Source: Luscinia megarhynchos
Lineage: Eukaryota > Chordata > Aves > Passeriformes > Turdidae
Assembly (NCBI GenBank): GCA_034336665.1
Contig: CM067568.1
Span: forward strand, 42,450,770 to 42,514,769
Length of the DNA stretch: 64,000 nucleotides
Direction of reading: 5' to 3'
A program made the position numbers and the translations under genes. Positions 33,961 to 45,800 of this stretch are shown one piece after another (within the stretch, counting starts at the first letter, position 1; every line of letters begins with the position of its first letter). The notes beneath the pieces are model-generated. The model searched no databases, was not told where the DNA came from, and worked only from the letters and a program-made list of their open reading frames with translations.

Positions 33961-36900
33961 CACATGGTCAACATCTCTGTGAGACAAATGAGAGTAAACT
34001 CAAACGCTGGAAAACAGCTGGTTGTACCCATGAATGGTTAGGATGTTCCATGTCCAAGTTTTGGTTGCTCCAAGGCAGCTAGTACTGTTCCAAACATCCT
34101 AGTCTGGATGTTAGCCATTCCCAGCAGATAGTCAGGGTGTTTCTACCATTTTCTGAGGTAGGAGAGGACATATTAAAATTGATACTAGCTCAACATGGTC
34201 ACTCTGTACCTCAGGTCAGAGAAAAGCCCACGTCACACTTCAGTTAATAGAATAAAGGCAGCCAAGATAAACTCTCCATTCATGTTAAAGGCTTGATTCA
34301 GTTTCCTGAACACTCAGTTACTGGGGTTTATTGGAAATAAATTGAGGAGTATCCAGCCTGAACTCCAGCAGCCACAAGGGAAAGCCTTGGGTAAACAGTA
34401 GGTTTCCCTCACATCAGTCAGTTCACATGAATGTCTCACAGATCCTGAGGCATCTGAGATGTCACTTGTATGATAACAAATTGCAATTGAATCAAGGCCT
34501 TTGTGCTTACACAAGCACAGCAACCCTGTAATAGACAGGTTTCTGCAATATAGAAGCTTTTGGAAAATGTGACAGGTAATTTTAGTTTGGAAAGGTGCAT
34601 TACACAGCTATAATTTTCCTTGACTTACTTTTTAAAGTTCTAAAATCCTGGGACACAGTTTTGTAAATCATCACTTCTGTGTAGCACAAAGGAAGATATG
34701 ATCACTAGAAATGTTTCATATCAGAAAGAGCGTTAAATTAAGAGGCTTTGATGGTGCATACTGTAACTATTTCTCTGTTCTCCTGCTGATCTGATTCAGC
34801 CTACATTATTTACATTATATGACAGAATAAATAAAAGTAGGTTTTGCATGTGTAGAATGCAATTCAAAGGCTTTTAAAATCAGTTGGACACTTTTGTTGA
34901 TTTCCCAGGAGAATCAGATGTGTAATGTTGCATTGAACACCTCAGATATTCAGATGGGAGGTTTCAGTACACAGAAATAGTCAGTTTTGTTTTAACTGGA
35001 CAGCTCTGTCTCCATATTTTGTGTGAACTTCCATGTTCATGACTGCACATTTTAATTACTTTAAAAATGTCTGAAGCCAGAAACAGACACTTCAAACTGC
35101 ATAAAAATGAATGAATGTGTTGCAGTAATGATGCTCATTTCTTCTGATGGGATACACAGACTGGCCCACTCAATAGAATCTGAATGTTTGCACAGTACAC
35201 ATCAAACCCTTAAGAAGCATGAAAATTAGCTTTCAAATTGAAAAGTCTGGATTCAAAATGTTTTCATGAGTTTGACATGGCTGTTGAGTATGAGCAAGAG
35301 GAGCAAAAAAGACATGAAATATGAAAGACTGTTAGCAGACCTGGAGTTACTCACAACATCTTCCTGTGTTAGGCTGACATTATTACATTATTCTCAACTT
35401 TAATACAGCTCTTTCTTTGAGCTGTTTAGGTACTCTAGTAACAGGTGCTTTTATTATTTCCTTCATCTTCTTACAGATGTATCGACAGAATTTGAAACGA
35501 AACTGGGATTGCACCATTCCTGTAAGCCTAGCACTGGTCTTTTCTTCAGCTACTTCTGTGATTTTGCTTTCCAACTGGTTGCCATGCAAGTTTCTGAGTA
35601 TTCACAGCCAGAAGAGAAAAAAGAAAAGGATAAAAAACTCTTTTGAGAACATACTGCCCAGCTGACAGCAGATCAAAATAGTAAAGGCATTGCTTATTTC
35701 TACTATTCCTTCTTCTTCCTCCACTCCAGCACTTTTCATGATCCCATTACTGAGAAGTTCATGACATTACATTTGTGATAGCCATATAACTTTATTGAAA
35801 CATTCATATTCTCTTTTATTCTTTTGAAGGGTAAAATATTAAAGTGATATCCCTCTTGTTTTTTGATTTGGTTTGGTTTTTTCCCAAAAGGAAAATAAAC
35901 GTGTCCCCTTCCTGTGTGTCTGGACAGCTTGCTAAAACCTTCATTTCTCTTCTGAAAATTCCTTCTGGCAATTTCAAACAGAAATCATGCAGCCTAAAGA
36001 CAATTGCCATTGGGTCACAAGTGCAAGCATGAGACTTCTTCCCTCTTCTCTTTGTTCATTCAATCTTTTTCTTTCTGTTTCCACAGAAATATTTTGCGTT
36101 TTTTCCATCTCACAAAAATAAACCACAAAATCCAAAATCTAAACCAAAATGAGAGAATGAGAACAGAGAACTAACAAGTTTCTCTATATTTGCCTGATCA
36201 GACTATTCAGATGTGAGAGCAGCACTAAATAAGAATAGGGTAAGGAAATGGAGAAAATGTTTGTATTTAACTTAAGCCACACACCTAAAGGTTGTTGCAC
36301 TTGAAAATTCCAGAGCCAAGTTTCATAAAATATAAAAGTATTCTCGCACTGTTAGCACTTGGCAGGGCTATGAGAAAATAGTACAATCTTGTTTTCCATT
36401 TATTCTGGCTAGCTGACATTTTTGCCTCAGTCTGGCATGCAGTAATCATTCAGAGAGCCTGGAATTTCACAAAATTTGGTAAATGAATGATGACTTTGGG
36501 GACATTTTCCCCTTTTTACTTTTTTTCCTGGGCATATAAAGCTAGTATCAAATGTGAGTTGGAAATTGCATTTGCATGCACACACCTACACAATATTTTT
36601 TTTTTTTTGTCCTGTAATTACTATAGCTATTTTAAGTGCACACTGTGCACATGTATATATGGATTTATTCAGGCACAGTTTTGACATAGCACATGTGTGT
36701 ATTATAGTTAGAACAAGATTATGAGCTTTTGCAAATGGACTTGAGCAGGACGATGGGAGTTAGAACTTGCCCTAACTTTAAGTGTAGGAACTATCCATTT
36801 TGTAGGACAGAGAAACAGAGCCCTTTGGCTAGGTTACCCAGGAGAGTAGTGAGTATGAATGTGAGGGACACCTAAAAGTCAGACCACTGAAAGGAACCTG

Positions 36901-37342
36901 CCTTCAAGTGTCTTAACATCAGCTTCCTGAAAGGACTGAGAAATTACCATCCAGACAGAATTTGAGTGCTTATGCTCCAACAGCATAAATCCCAGATTTA
37001 GCACGATTCTGGAATCCCTCTCCTGTATGCACCAACTCTAAAACTATAGATGTTTAGTTTTTGCCAGAAATTTTCCAGTTGTCTAAAGCACTATTTCTGA
37101 TTTTATGAATAAGTACCTCTTTTGGAACAGGACTAGGTTACTTCCCCGACTCAGACTTCTGTACAGGCCAAGTAGGTGTTTTACCATTTAATGCAAGGCT
37201 AGAGCAAGGCTGAATAATTCACAGCACATCAATTGCTACAGGGTTATTGTACCTACCAGTGCTGGGAAAAAAATAATATTTTCTCTTTCCTTTCCTTATT
37301 GCTTTGGTACATTAGTACAGTGGTTACAGCTACTATATAAAA
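33961..37342. other. Unique AT-rich DNA, no gene seen
   Basis: No repeat family recognised. A possible 45-nt microexon lies at 35477-35521 (listed separately). A run of T covers about 36596-36609. Other open frames (34314-34523, 35383-35589, 35816-36032, 36487-36684) have no domain. Confidence 0.55.
35477..35521 (+). other. Microexon-like segment between splice signals
   Basis: A pyrimidine-rich acceptor ending CATCTTCTTACAG stops at 35476 and a good donor GTAAGC begins at 35522, enclosing exactly 45 nt (15 codons), MYRQNLKRNWDCTIP in the frame that is open across it. If the donor is ignored, that frame continues from the ATG for 62 codons and ends in a Lys/Arg-rich tail. No family is recognised. 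Decoy splice pairs like this are common in large introns. Confidence 0.12.
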
Positions 37343-37690
37343 ATTCACAGAAGGAGAAACTGACTGAGATTGGAAGAGATCTCTACTATTGGAGATTGCC
37401 TACTCAACCAAGCTTACTCAAAGTAGGGTCAACTACAGAACATTTTTCTGGGCCATGCCAAGTTGAATTTTGAATATCTTCAAGAACATAACTTCTGAGA
37501 TTGACTTGTACCAGTGTTTGAGCCTTGCAGAAACAAACAAAAAGGTTCGAATAGCTGAGAAATTTTCCTAAGTATGAACAATCCCAACTCTTCAGCCTTG
37601 CCTCATATTTGGGTTGTTTCAGGTTCTCAGTCATCTTCATGGCCCTTGGCTGGATTCTAAAATATTCTAGATGTAGAGTCTGACATAAAA
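37343..37690 (-). mobile_element. CR1 LINE 3' fragment, antisense
   Basis: The plus strand carries the complement of a CR1 3' part in the right order: TTCACAGAAGG, GAGATTGGAAGAGATCTCT, TACTCAAAGTAGGGTCA, a CTGGGCCATG word, TTGAATTTTGAATATCTTCA, TTGTACCAGTGTTTGAGCC, ACAATCCCAACTCTTCAGCC, TGCCTCATATTTGGG, TTCAGGTTCTCAGTCATCTT and CATGGCCCTTGGCTGGATTC. The 3' end of the element is at the low-coordinate side. It is moderately to strongly diverged and no frame is intact. The 78-codon minus-strand frame over it is part of the element and has no independent support as a gene. Confidence 0.9.
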
Positions 37691-39059
37691 AATATAGAGA
37701 TTTACAGCATCAAACAATTCCTTTTTTTTCACACATTTATTTTATTTTAAATAATTTAAGCCTTGTGCAGCTAAACAGTTGTTTTTTGCTGTGTGAATTA
37801 CAGTATATTTCGGAATTTGACCCCTCTGATTTTTTTTAAACCGGAGAGCAAATAAAAGAGTTTTCTGTGGTTGGAAATCAATTTTGTGCACTTGTAGCCT
37901 ATTGCTTTCCTCAGAATTAAGACTGTATTTTACATGTCAAGCAAGTAAAATCATTCCCAAGGTTAAAAAACAATTTTTCTTGCCGTTGTACCTTTGCCTA
38001 TGCAACACTGAAAAGTTAACCGATTTTTTATTTTTTCCCACAGAACAAACAAGAACTCATTATCGTTTTAATCTGTTTTTTCATAACTTTCTACATTCTA
38101 TTACCTTTAAAATTGAGTTTTGAAACAATGAATGGTCTGAAGTAAACTTGTTTCATAAAACTATATACCCTAATGGTTAGAAAAGAAAATGTGCTGTTGA
38201 CTCAAGAAGTAGGAACTCGGAAAAATAATTTTTTGATGTTTCCAGAAGAATGTTTCCCACATTTCATCATTTGGGAATTGAGGACACTGCTAAGAAAAGA
38301 TTGTAAATATGGACTTCAAAGGAATGATTAAAAAAAAAGAAAAGAATTGTCTATTGCAAAGATACATAACCATTGTTCTCATTCTAGATATTCTTAAAAG
38401 TCATGGGTTTATAATAATCTAGTTAGGTTTGCCATGCTGTGTATAATATCACTTTGTCACGGATATTTCTCTGATTCACTGCATTGAAGGTCACTATGAG
38501 AATTCATTGCCTCAGGAAACTTTCAGTTTTGTTGAGATGACAATCTTTTGCTTCATCCACTTAGAACCCTCCACTACTTTCATTCCTTTTCCCTACTTGT
38601 ACTTCAACTTTGAAATCCCATTTAGTTCTACATATAGATAGAAGTCTAGAGTGTCAATATGTAGGGGAGGCAATAGGAAGACTGAATAACCAGTAGGGTT
38701 TTAGAAACATTAGGAACTGTAGAACTTTATGGAGAGAGGAACTTGAGTAGAAAGAAACCAACTGTGGCGTACTCATAATGGTAATGTTACCCCAAAACCA
38801 AAATGCTGAAAGAATTATTTAAATTAGAAGTTAATAGAAAGCCAGTTGTGGCAGAAGAACAGGTATTTTAGGCCGATACAGTCTGCAGATATCAAAACAA
38901 ATGCTAAGTGTGTCTCTCAAAAGAGAGGAACGAAATTCACAGGGGAAGGAAGCATAGTGCTTTATGCATAGAATATGCAACATTAATCAGTGAAATAGGG
39001 AAAAACTCAGTAGTGTTTCCTTTATTATGCTGGGAGCTTGGAAAATAACATAAGGGATT
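37691..39059. other. Unassigned DNA, possibly the 5' part of the following CR1
   Basis: Nothing definite. From about 38640 the A/G-rich character resembles the sequence further downstream inside the CR1, so the element may start there, but I cannot match individual words before about 39090. Confidence 0.45.
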
Positions 39060-41280
39060 ATTGCAATTCTTGGAGTCTAAACAATTACTCTGACATACCA
39101 GCTAATTCAGAGACTTGGTGGAAAGAGGATAAGACATGGAATGTTGTGTTGCCAGGCTTCCAGCTTCATAGGGATTCCAGACTGGGACATAACGGAGGAA
39201 GAATGAATGTATGAAACCTAGGGAACATTAAATTATTATGATCATAATTTAAAAGCATTAGTCATTTTGGATGGAAATCTCATGTTATTAATAAAAATTG
39301 AGAACTAGCATGGAACAATGCCTGCCCTTATCAGAAAAATACAAAATGCTGAGTGGGATGGAAAAATTTCCAAGTTAGGGAGAAGTACTAAGTGTGAGAG
39401 ATTCTGATTGTCTATCTAGAAATCTGATAGGATTGAATGGAATGAGGTATAAACTTCCTGTTTTTTCTGCTATGATGAATATTTTATTTCTAGAACAATA
39501 AAAAAGTCTTAGAACTCCTATGAAAAGATTCCGTTAAAAGTCTGGTCTTGAGACATGCAGGAAGAACCATTTCAAAAGATATTAATGGGAGATTTGTTGT
39601 GTGATAGTGAACTTGCCAGAAGAAGGTTTAAAAGCAGAAAACAGGTCAAAAGAATCAGAATATGAGTATTTATTTTTCAGAGAGGAAGAAAGATTTACAA
39701 AACGAATGGGAGAGGAAACCCTGGAAAAAAAAAAACCAAACCAAAAAACCAACCAACCAACCAACCAAAATGTAATAAGAAAACTCCAAACAAACCCCTA
39801 AAACACTCTCTTCATCTTGAATTCTACCTAAAAATATTACAGTGGAAGTCCAACTAAAAAGAATGTGAAATTAAAATAAATCAAAATAGAGCTCAGAATC
39901 TTGTGTTGGGTCAGTAGCTCAGAACCCAGGCAAAAAATGTTAACATAGATAAAGTCTCATTGTTGAAGAAATTAAAAACTGCAAAAGTGTGCTTAGACTG
40001 ATAATAAATCTGTTGCTAAGCACATTAAAACAATTCTGATAGGGAATCGGTGAGACCATACTGTGACAAAATTCTGAAAGAAAACTCAGGTGCGACAAGG
40101 CTATAGTAGATAGCCTATAGTGAATTTTTTAAATTGTTCTATAGTGTTGAAGACATTGAATATATTCCTACATCTAAATCCCTTTTGCAGCATATAGGTC
40201 AAAGGAATTCAATCACTTCTAAAAATATATAGGATATATTAGACAAAATAGATAAATTAATTGTCCATAAGTCAGCAGTATCAGGTGATATTTCACCAAT
40301 GATATGTAACATATCATGGTGAGGCCATCACACATATGGAAGAGGAAGGCTGTCCAGATTGTCTGTCTGTGATAAGGCATCCAGCTAGAATTGTGGGAAT
40401 TACAGGAACAATGACTCTGAATCGGAAATAGAAAAATAAGGTCTTTATCATAGCAGTAAACAGAGCCTCTTGGGAAAAAGTCAGCATATCTTCTGTAAAG
40501 GGCAATCCCTCCTCACTGACCTGCTGCAGTTCTGGAAGGATGATTGTAATCATGAGTATCAACAAGACATAGCTGAACCAATGTATTTAGATTTTTTAAA
40601 TGTTCGTCAAATGCTGCTAGAGAAGATAAACATCTTTTAAACACTGAAAGTTGGCTAAATGATTAAAGGGATAGAGTAGGATGGCACAGCATAACATAGA
40701 ATAGCATAGGATTGGATTTAACAGTTGTTTTCCAGGATGGGGAAGAATATGCAATGCAGTTCCATAGGGTAGGTTCTGGGTCCAGATCTTTTCATGATTG
40801 TAGAGACCTGGAGCAGAAAGGAATAAAGAATCTGCAAATCTGTGACTGCTGCTAATCTCCTTTGTGGTAAAGAACACTGAATTGGGATATTATTAATCTT
40901 CAAAATTAATAAGAAGCTGTTGTGAAACAAACTGCAATATTAGATATAAAGGCTCTTCAAACTAGAAGGATTTTTTTTCAATCAGATAAAACACAGTCTT
41001 TCTTAAAACAGCAAGTAGCAAATTTACAGAACTTACTCCACTACCATGTTGTAGGTGGAGGCACGTAGTAAGCTGAAAAATAATTAGATGTTCATTTACT
41101 AAAATGTCTAAATAACAGTGTACCATTAAACAACAGCCCATGGCCATTAACAGAATTTGGACAGCAAAAAGCAACTAGATTTCTTTTCCCTCTCTAAACA
41201 CCTCCTGCTGCCTGTGTTGGTGGTCGGGATCTGGGCTGAATGGGCTGCTGATTTGGCATCATATATTCTTATGTTTTTAA
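39060..41280 (+). mobile_element. Long, decayed CR1 LINE with EN, RT and 3' end
   Basis: CR1 is a non-LTR retrotransposon whose second protein has an AP-type endonuclease and a reverse transcriptase. The endonuclease is visible at 39110-39214, an open stretch reading ETWWKEDKTWNVVLPGF and then HNGGR, matching the CR1 pattern around its catalytic Glu. The reverse transcriptase is visible at 40470-40620, reading SQHIFCKGQSLLTDLL and MYLDFLNV (family pattern: FxKGxSCLTNLL, then LDFxKAFD, with the catalytic region eroded), and again near 40755-40800, where G-VLGPDLF corresponds to GVPQGSVLGPxLF with a Gln codon turned into TAG. The 3' end is recognisable at 41030-41160 and 41190-41276 (CTGCTGCCTGTGTTGG, GGGCTGAATGGGCTG, ATTCTTATGTTTTT). 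Frameshifts and stops throughout show it is dead. About 2.2 kb remains where most avian copies are a few hundred bp. Confidence 0.85.
39731..39767. repeat. (AACC)n microsatellite inside the CR1 remnant
   Basis: A-rich lead-in followed by CCAA units, five in a row. It probably arose by slippage within the decaying element. Confidence 0.9.
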
Positions 41281-44200
41281 TTAATGCATGTGGCCCTTTT
41301 CTTATCACCTAAAAATTCTTTTGTGAATTCCTTCAATACCTTCCTAAGCTTCTGCCTTGTGGTCTCTGCATAGGGCCCACAAAGACAGCCATAACTCTGA
41401 TATCTCCTCGCTAATTAGCATTTCTCAGAAGATACTATATGGCTATGCTTTGCCTTGTGCCTGAAAGTTTCCAGAAAACGTGAGTTTAACATATATTTAT
41501 TGAGGAAATGGTACCCCCTTGTCCAGGCTTTCAGAATTCTGACAACCCACTGAAAAGTAGCTTTAATTAGGATAACAGTACTCCAGGAATGACAGAAAGA
41601 TGAAAAATCCTTCAGTTTAATCTGAAATAAATTTATGGATGAAAGTAGATTCAATGAGGCCTGGACTTACACTTGTGGCAATCATTAATGGTTGATCATT
41701 GTAGTAGAATCAGGGTAAGAACATGTACTGTTCAGTTTGCATACAAGATACAGCTTAAACTTACAGATGCTAGACATTTTTAATGATAAAGGCAGCTGTC
41801 AAATTACCAAGGATGTCAGAGCAGATAGAATCCTGCAGACATACTGAGCTCTAAAAAGGTTTTCTTTGACTAGTATGCCACTGCCTCCTTCACTATCATA
41901 GCAGGTAAAAGTTGAAAAACATCAATAGTTTTTACATGAATGATGTTGTCTTTCTTCTTTTTAATAATAAAATAATCTTTTTTTTTCTTTTAGGTATACC
42001 ATTAAAATAGCACAATAAAGCATATTCTCTACATTTTTTTAATTTAAAGATCTATTATAGCAACTAAAGGGTTTGAAATGCAACCACCTTCAACACTCCA
42101 CTGGAAATTTTATATATGGGCTCTAAAGGCTTCTTGTATTAGCAAAAATCAACTTTCCATTGCTTTAACTAAATTATGCACACTTCTTGATTCACTTTTG
42201 TCCAAAAGAGAGCAATAAAATAATAACAACAGTGATTTTTCTAACCCACATGAAGAGGTTAAAATACTTAAAAGAAAATTCAGGCAAAGCTGAAGAGGAA
42301 TAAATATTGAGTTTTAAAAATAGAGGTTTAAATAGTGCAAACAGTTGGCAAAATATACTTAAGCCATTGCTCAAAAACAATCCAGGTAATTTAAAATTGA
42401 AAAAATTGTACCCAGCCTCACACTGAAACTTCACTGCAGCCCTTCCCAAGTATTGACTAAGGTACTTGTACCAAAAAAATAAAAAGACAGAAAAAAAGGC
42501 ATCAGTTTCCTAATTTTCATCCTGGTGGTTTGAAGACAGCAAGGACATAGGTAAAGAATCCACTGTATTTTTAGAGAAAATAGGATCAAGAAGAGACCTT
42601 TTATATCATGGCCTGTTATACTTTCTGTAATGGTGGACTATGGATGGGAGTACTTCACTGCTTTGTCTGTTCTAAATAAAAGAGGCTCCAAGCACTTCTT
42701 CTTAGGAGAACACATTGTTTACAAAGAAATATTTCTGTCTCAAACAGATGTGTTTGGAGTTTTTTTACTTGTGAAGTTTGGGGTTTTTGTTTTTTAAAGC
42801 TACTTTTCATTGCAAATACCAATTTTTCAAAATTTTAACTTAGTCCCAGCTGTCTATCTTAACACAAAATCCAAAATGACACATACACACATAGGAAGTG
42901 CAAGAAAAATAATTTGTAAAAATATTGGAATTTCTGGAAACATGAATATTTGTATGAAATGCCAACATATAAACTACAGGGACTAAAATCCAAAATCCAC
43001 TTTATCCAGTGACATATAATTAAATCTTAGGGGAATAGAATTATATTATCTGAGCAATCTTCTGTCTAAAAGAGAAAAGTGTTCATTTCCATGGATGCTA
43101 ACAGAACTTGGAGGAAAAGAAAAGTTCCTTCCTGAACCTCTCACTGTTTCCATCACCCTCAAATCAAGTCACAATGCAATCTATACTTTTTTGGCTCACA
43201 TATGCCTGTGAATATAAGAATAACTAAGATAATTTATACATAATTTGCAGGTAACTACTAACAGGAATTTACTGACTTGTATTTGGGAATGTAATATTAG
43301 TTCTTGAGGGTTAGAAGGACTGTAATAATTGAATAACTGATTAGTACTTGAATAATTGAATAGCTCTGACTCTTGCTTACCACTGAATGTAATCTGAATG
43401 TATGGTCAGCATTACAGGATTACACAAGAAGGAAAAGGCTCCCAGGCTATTTGTACAGTCCAGCAGAGAGAACACTACTGTAGTGAGGCATTTTGATCCA
43501 TCTGACAACATCATTTTGTTTTTCTATCATGAGGAGAAGCACAAAGTGGGAAGACAGATGCAAACACCACAGCAAAAAAGAGGAAAACACAGACCATTTT
43601 GTGGAGTTTCTCTTGTGTGCACACTGGAAATAGAGAGAGTTCATGCACTCACCATCATACAGAGCACTAAATAAAATGACTCCTGCACAAAAGCCCTCCT
43701 TGAGATAGCATCACTGCTCTTTGGGCTCCTGACAGTTTTAAAGGCCATTACCAACACCTCCTCTGCCATCTACTCCTCTGCATCTCATAAGTGTCAGGAA
43801 ATCAGATCAAGTAAAACTCCCATTAAAGTAAATTAAAGTCATGCCTGCCTAAGGGACAAATGTAAACTCAAGAAGGATCTTTTGGTTTGGCCTCAGGAGC
43901 AGCCTCAAAGAGAAAGGATATGCCCAATAAATGTTGCTCTAGGTCAGATAATTTTCTGGTCCATTAGGTTAAGCTCTTGAGAAGCCATAACCTAATAGAA
44001 CTTTGTTCTGTTAAATATTCATATAGACAGATAATAAACTTATGATAATTATACCTTAGAGACTTAAAAAGATACACTTAAGCATGCATCTGTCTGTAGC
44101 AATGATGAAGTGCTATTTCAATTCTGATTTCCACTTAGAAATCTGGACAATTACATATTTTCTCCTTATTTAATGGAGAGAAATATGTTTTACTGTTTTC

Positions 44201-44500
44201 AGGGATATGTCACACCAAGAAAATTGCTTGAGCCTGATTTAGGTTGAATTTTGAGGGAAGGAGAAACATGCAAATTAAATAGCATATTACTATATTGTTT
44301 CTTCAATTTCATGTCACAAAATAACCAAATACATCAACTCAGACAAAGCTAAGGCTTCCTGACTGAGGATCAAGTTTCCCTGAATTGCAGGGAATTCTCT
44401 TGTAGAGCCAGTTAATGAATTTATGATTTTCTTATTAATAGTACTGTTGTTTCAATGATTAGGAATTTGTTAATCAGAACAATTCTTCTGGCATACTTTG
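41281..44500. other. Unique AT-rich DNA, no gene seen
   Basis: No repeat family or exon recognised. Frames at 41415-41654, 42192-42449 (minus) and 43402-43674 (plus, with a minus-strand shadow) lack domains. A T-rich run ending TTTTAG sits at about 41980-41994. Confidence 0.6.
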
Positions 44501-45800
44501 GTTATCCTTCTTTCATCTTATGAATAACACAGAAATTTCTCCTTCTCCATCTCAAAATTAATAAGGAAACACAAATAAATAGGTTGCTGTATTTATTCCT
44601 AAATTGTGTGGAAAGGTTTTACAGGGTTTGTTTGAAGAAATATAAGCAGCAACTCCCAGATACATGTGTATTTTGTAACTATCACTAGTCATGTTCTTTA
44701 ATATGTTTATGGAATATTTCTTCATAATAAAGTAAAGCAGACCATACAAGAAAGAAAATGTTCCCTTTCCCTCCCCCTTTTTTTTTTCTTGTGAATTGCT
44801 ACTGAGACTACTGATACCTGATGCCTTCCTGCATTTGTCATAAAATTCCATTGTGCTTAGATGAAACATTTCTGAACCAGGAACATTTTCAAACACGGAT
44901 AAGGGTCCAGGTGATTGAAGAGATTTTTTGCATAAAATAGCCAAAGCACCGATTTTTTTCAGTTGCATTTTAAAGCACTTCTGAGATTACACACGAATAA
45001 ATACATAGGATGTATCTCAAAATAGACTCACAAAACAGTTTTGAAAACATAAACGGTCAATTTGAACATTTTGGTTAATTGTTCAGGACCAGAAGATGCT
45101 AACAAGGTATTAACAGTTTATGAGATTGGTCGAGAGAAAAGGTTAGTTCATACTTAGATACACATCTCTTGTTTGTGTCCAGGGGTTAAAATACAGACAT
45201 TTCAAATTATTTTCCACCCACACATTAAGAAACATTTCCCAAATTCTGAGTATGGTACTGCAGTGCATTAAGCTAAGCTGTGTCTTATCTCAGGTTCCAT
45301 TGCAATGAATTATCTCTTGTAAAACTTATAGTTAATATGAAAGTTTAACTATTAACAGAATTTAATCCATATTTCTCATATGCCTCTACAATTTCCCAAA
45401 GACAAAAATCCCTCACATTTGAAAAAAAAACCCAAAAACCAACAGATTGGTTTTTTTGGTGCAAGCTGCCCAAAAAAAAATTTGGAGTAATTTGCTGTTT
45501 AGTTCTGTGGGGTTTGGTTTGGTTTGGTTTTTTTCTTTGTTTATTTGCATGTTTGTTTAGAGACAACAATGAAGAAAAAATGTCAACAGACACTAAGGAC
45601 TTTTCAAAACTTGTGAAAAAAGAAAAGTTCACCTTAAATCCCATGCCAAATTTCAGCCTAGAGAAAATTACTGTGCTGCAGTCTTGATGGCATGGATACA
45701 CAGACAGGCTTTTCACCATACCCCTGCTGCAGTTAGACAAGTAAATAATCAATTGAATTAGTGGAGGCTCACAGTTTCCAAGCCTTTCTGCTGAGAAAGT
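44501..45800. other. Two long but unsupported minus-strand frames
   Basis: The longest open frames in the window, 44558-44968 (136 codons) and 45345-45752 (135 codons), both minus, lie here. Each crosses simple sequence: the first a T-run near 44778-44788 encoding a Lys stretch, the second an A-run and a (GGTTT)n run at about 45509-45533 encoding Lys/Pro/Asn/Gln/Thr. Neither has a domain, a membrane pattern or a recognisable relative, so I do not call genes. A small AAAAACCAA/TTGGTTTTT inverted repeat occurs at about 45435-45457. Confidence 0.55.

Noticed and set aside
33663..34031. 122-codon minus-strand frame in the GC-rich block
   Set aside because: Stop codons are scarce because of GC content, and frames are open on both strands over the same bases. 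No domain.
35477..35665. 62-codon frame with a hydrophobic middle and Lys/Arg-rich end
   Set aside because: No relative recognised. A hydrophobic stretch is common in T-rich DNA and the minus strand is open here too. Kept only as a microexon candidate.
40617..40930. Minus-strand frames within the CR1 region
   Set aside because: They are antisense to the recognisable reverse transcriptase text of the element.
44558..44968. 136-codon minus-strand open frame, the longest in the window
   Set aside because: It crosses a homopolymer run, shows no domain or signal, and the length is within what AT-rich non-coding DNA of this size yields by chance, especially as the start is not tied to any promoter or splice site.
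45345..45752. 135-codon minus-strand open frame
   Set aside because: Its middle is a translation of A-run and GGTTT simple repeat (Lys/Pro/Asn/Gln/Thr), and the rest has no recognisable family.
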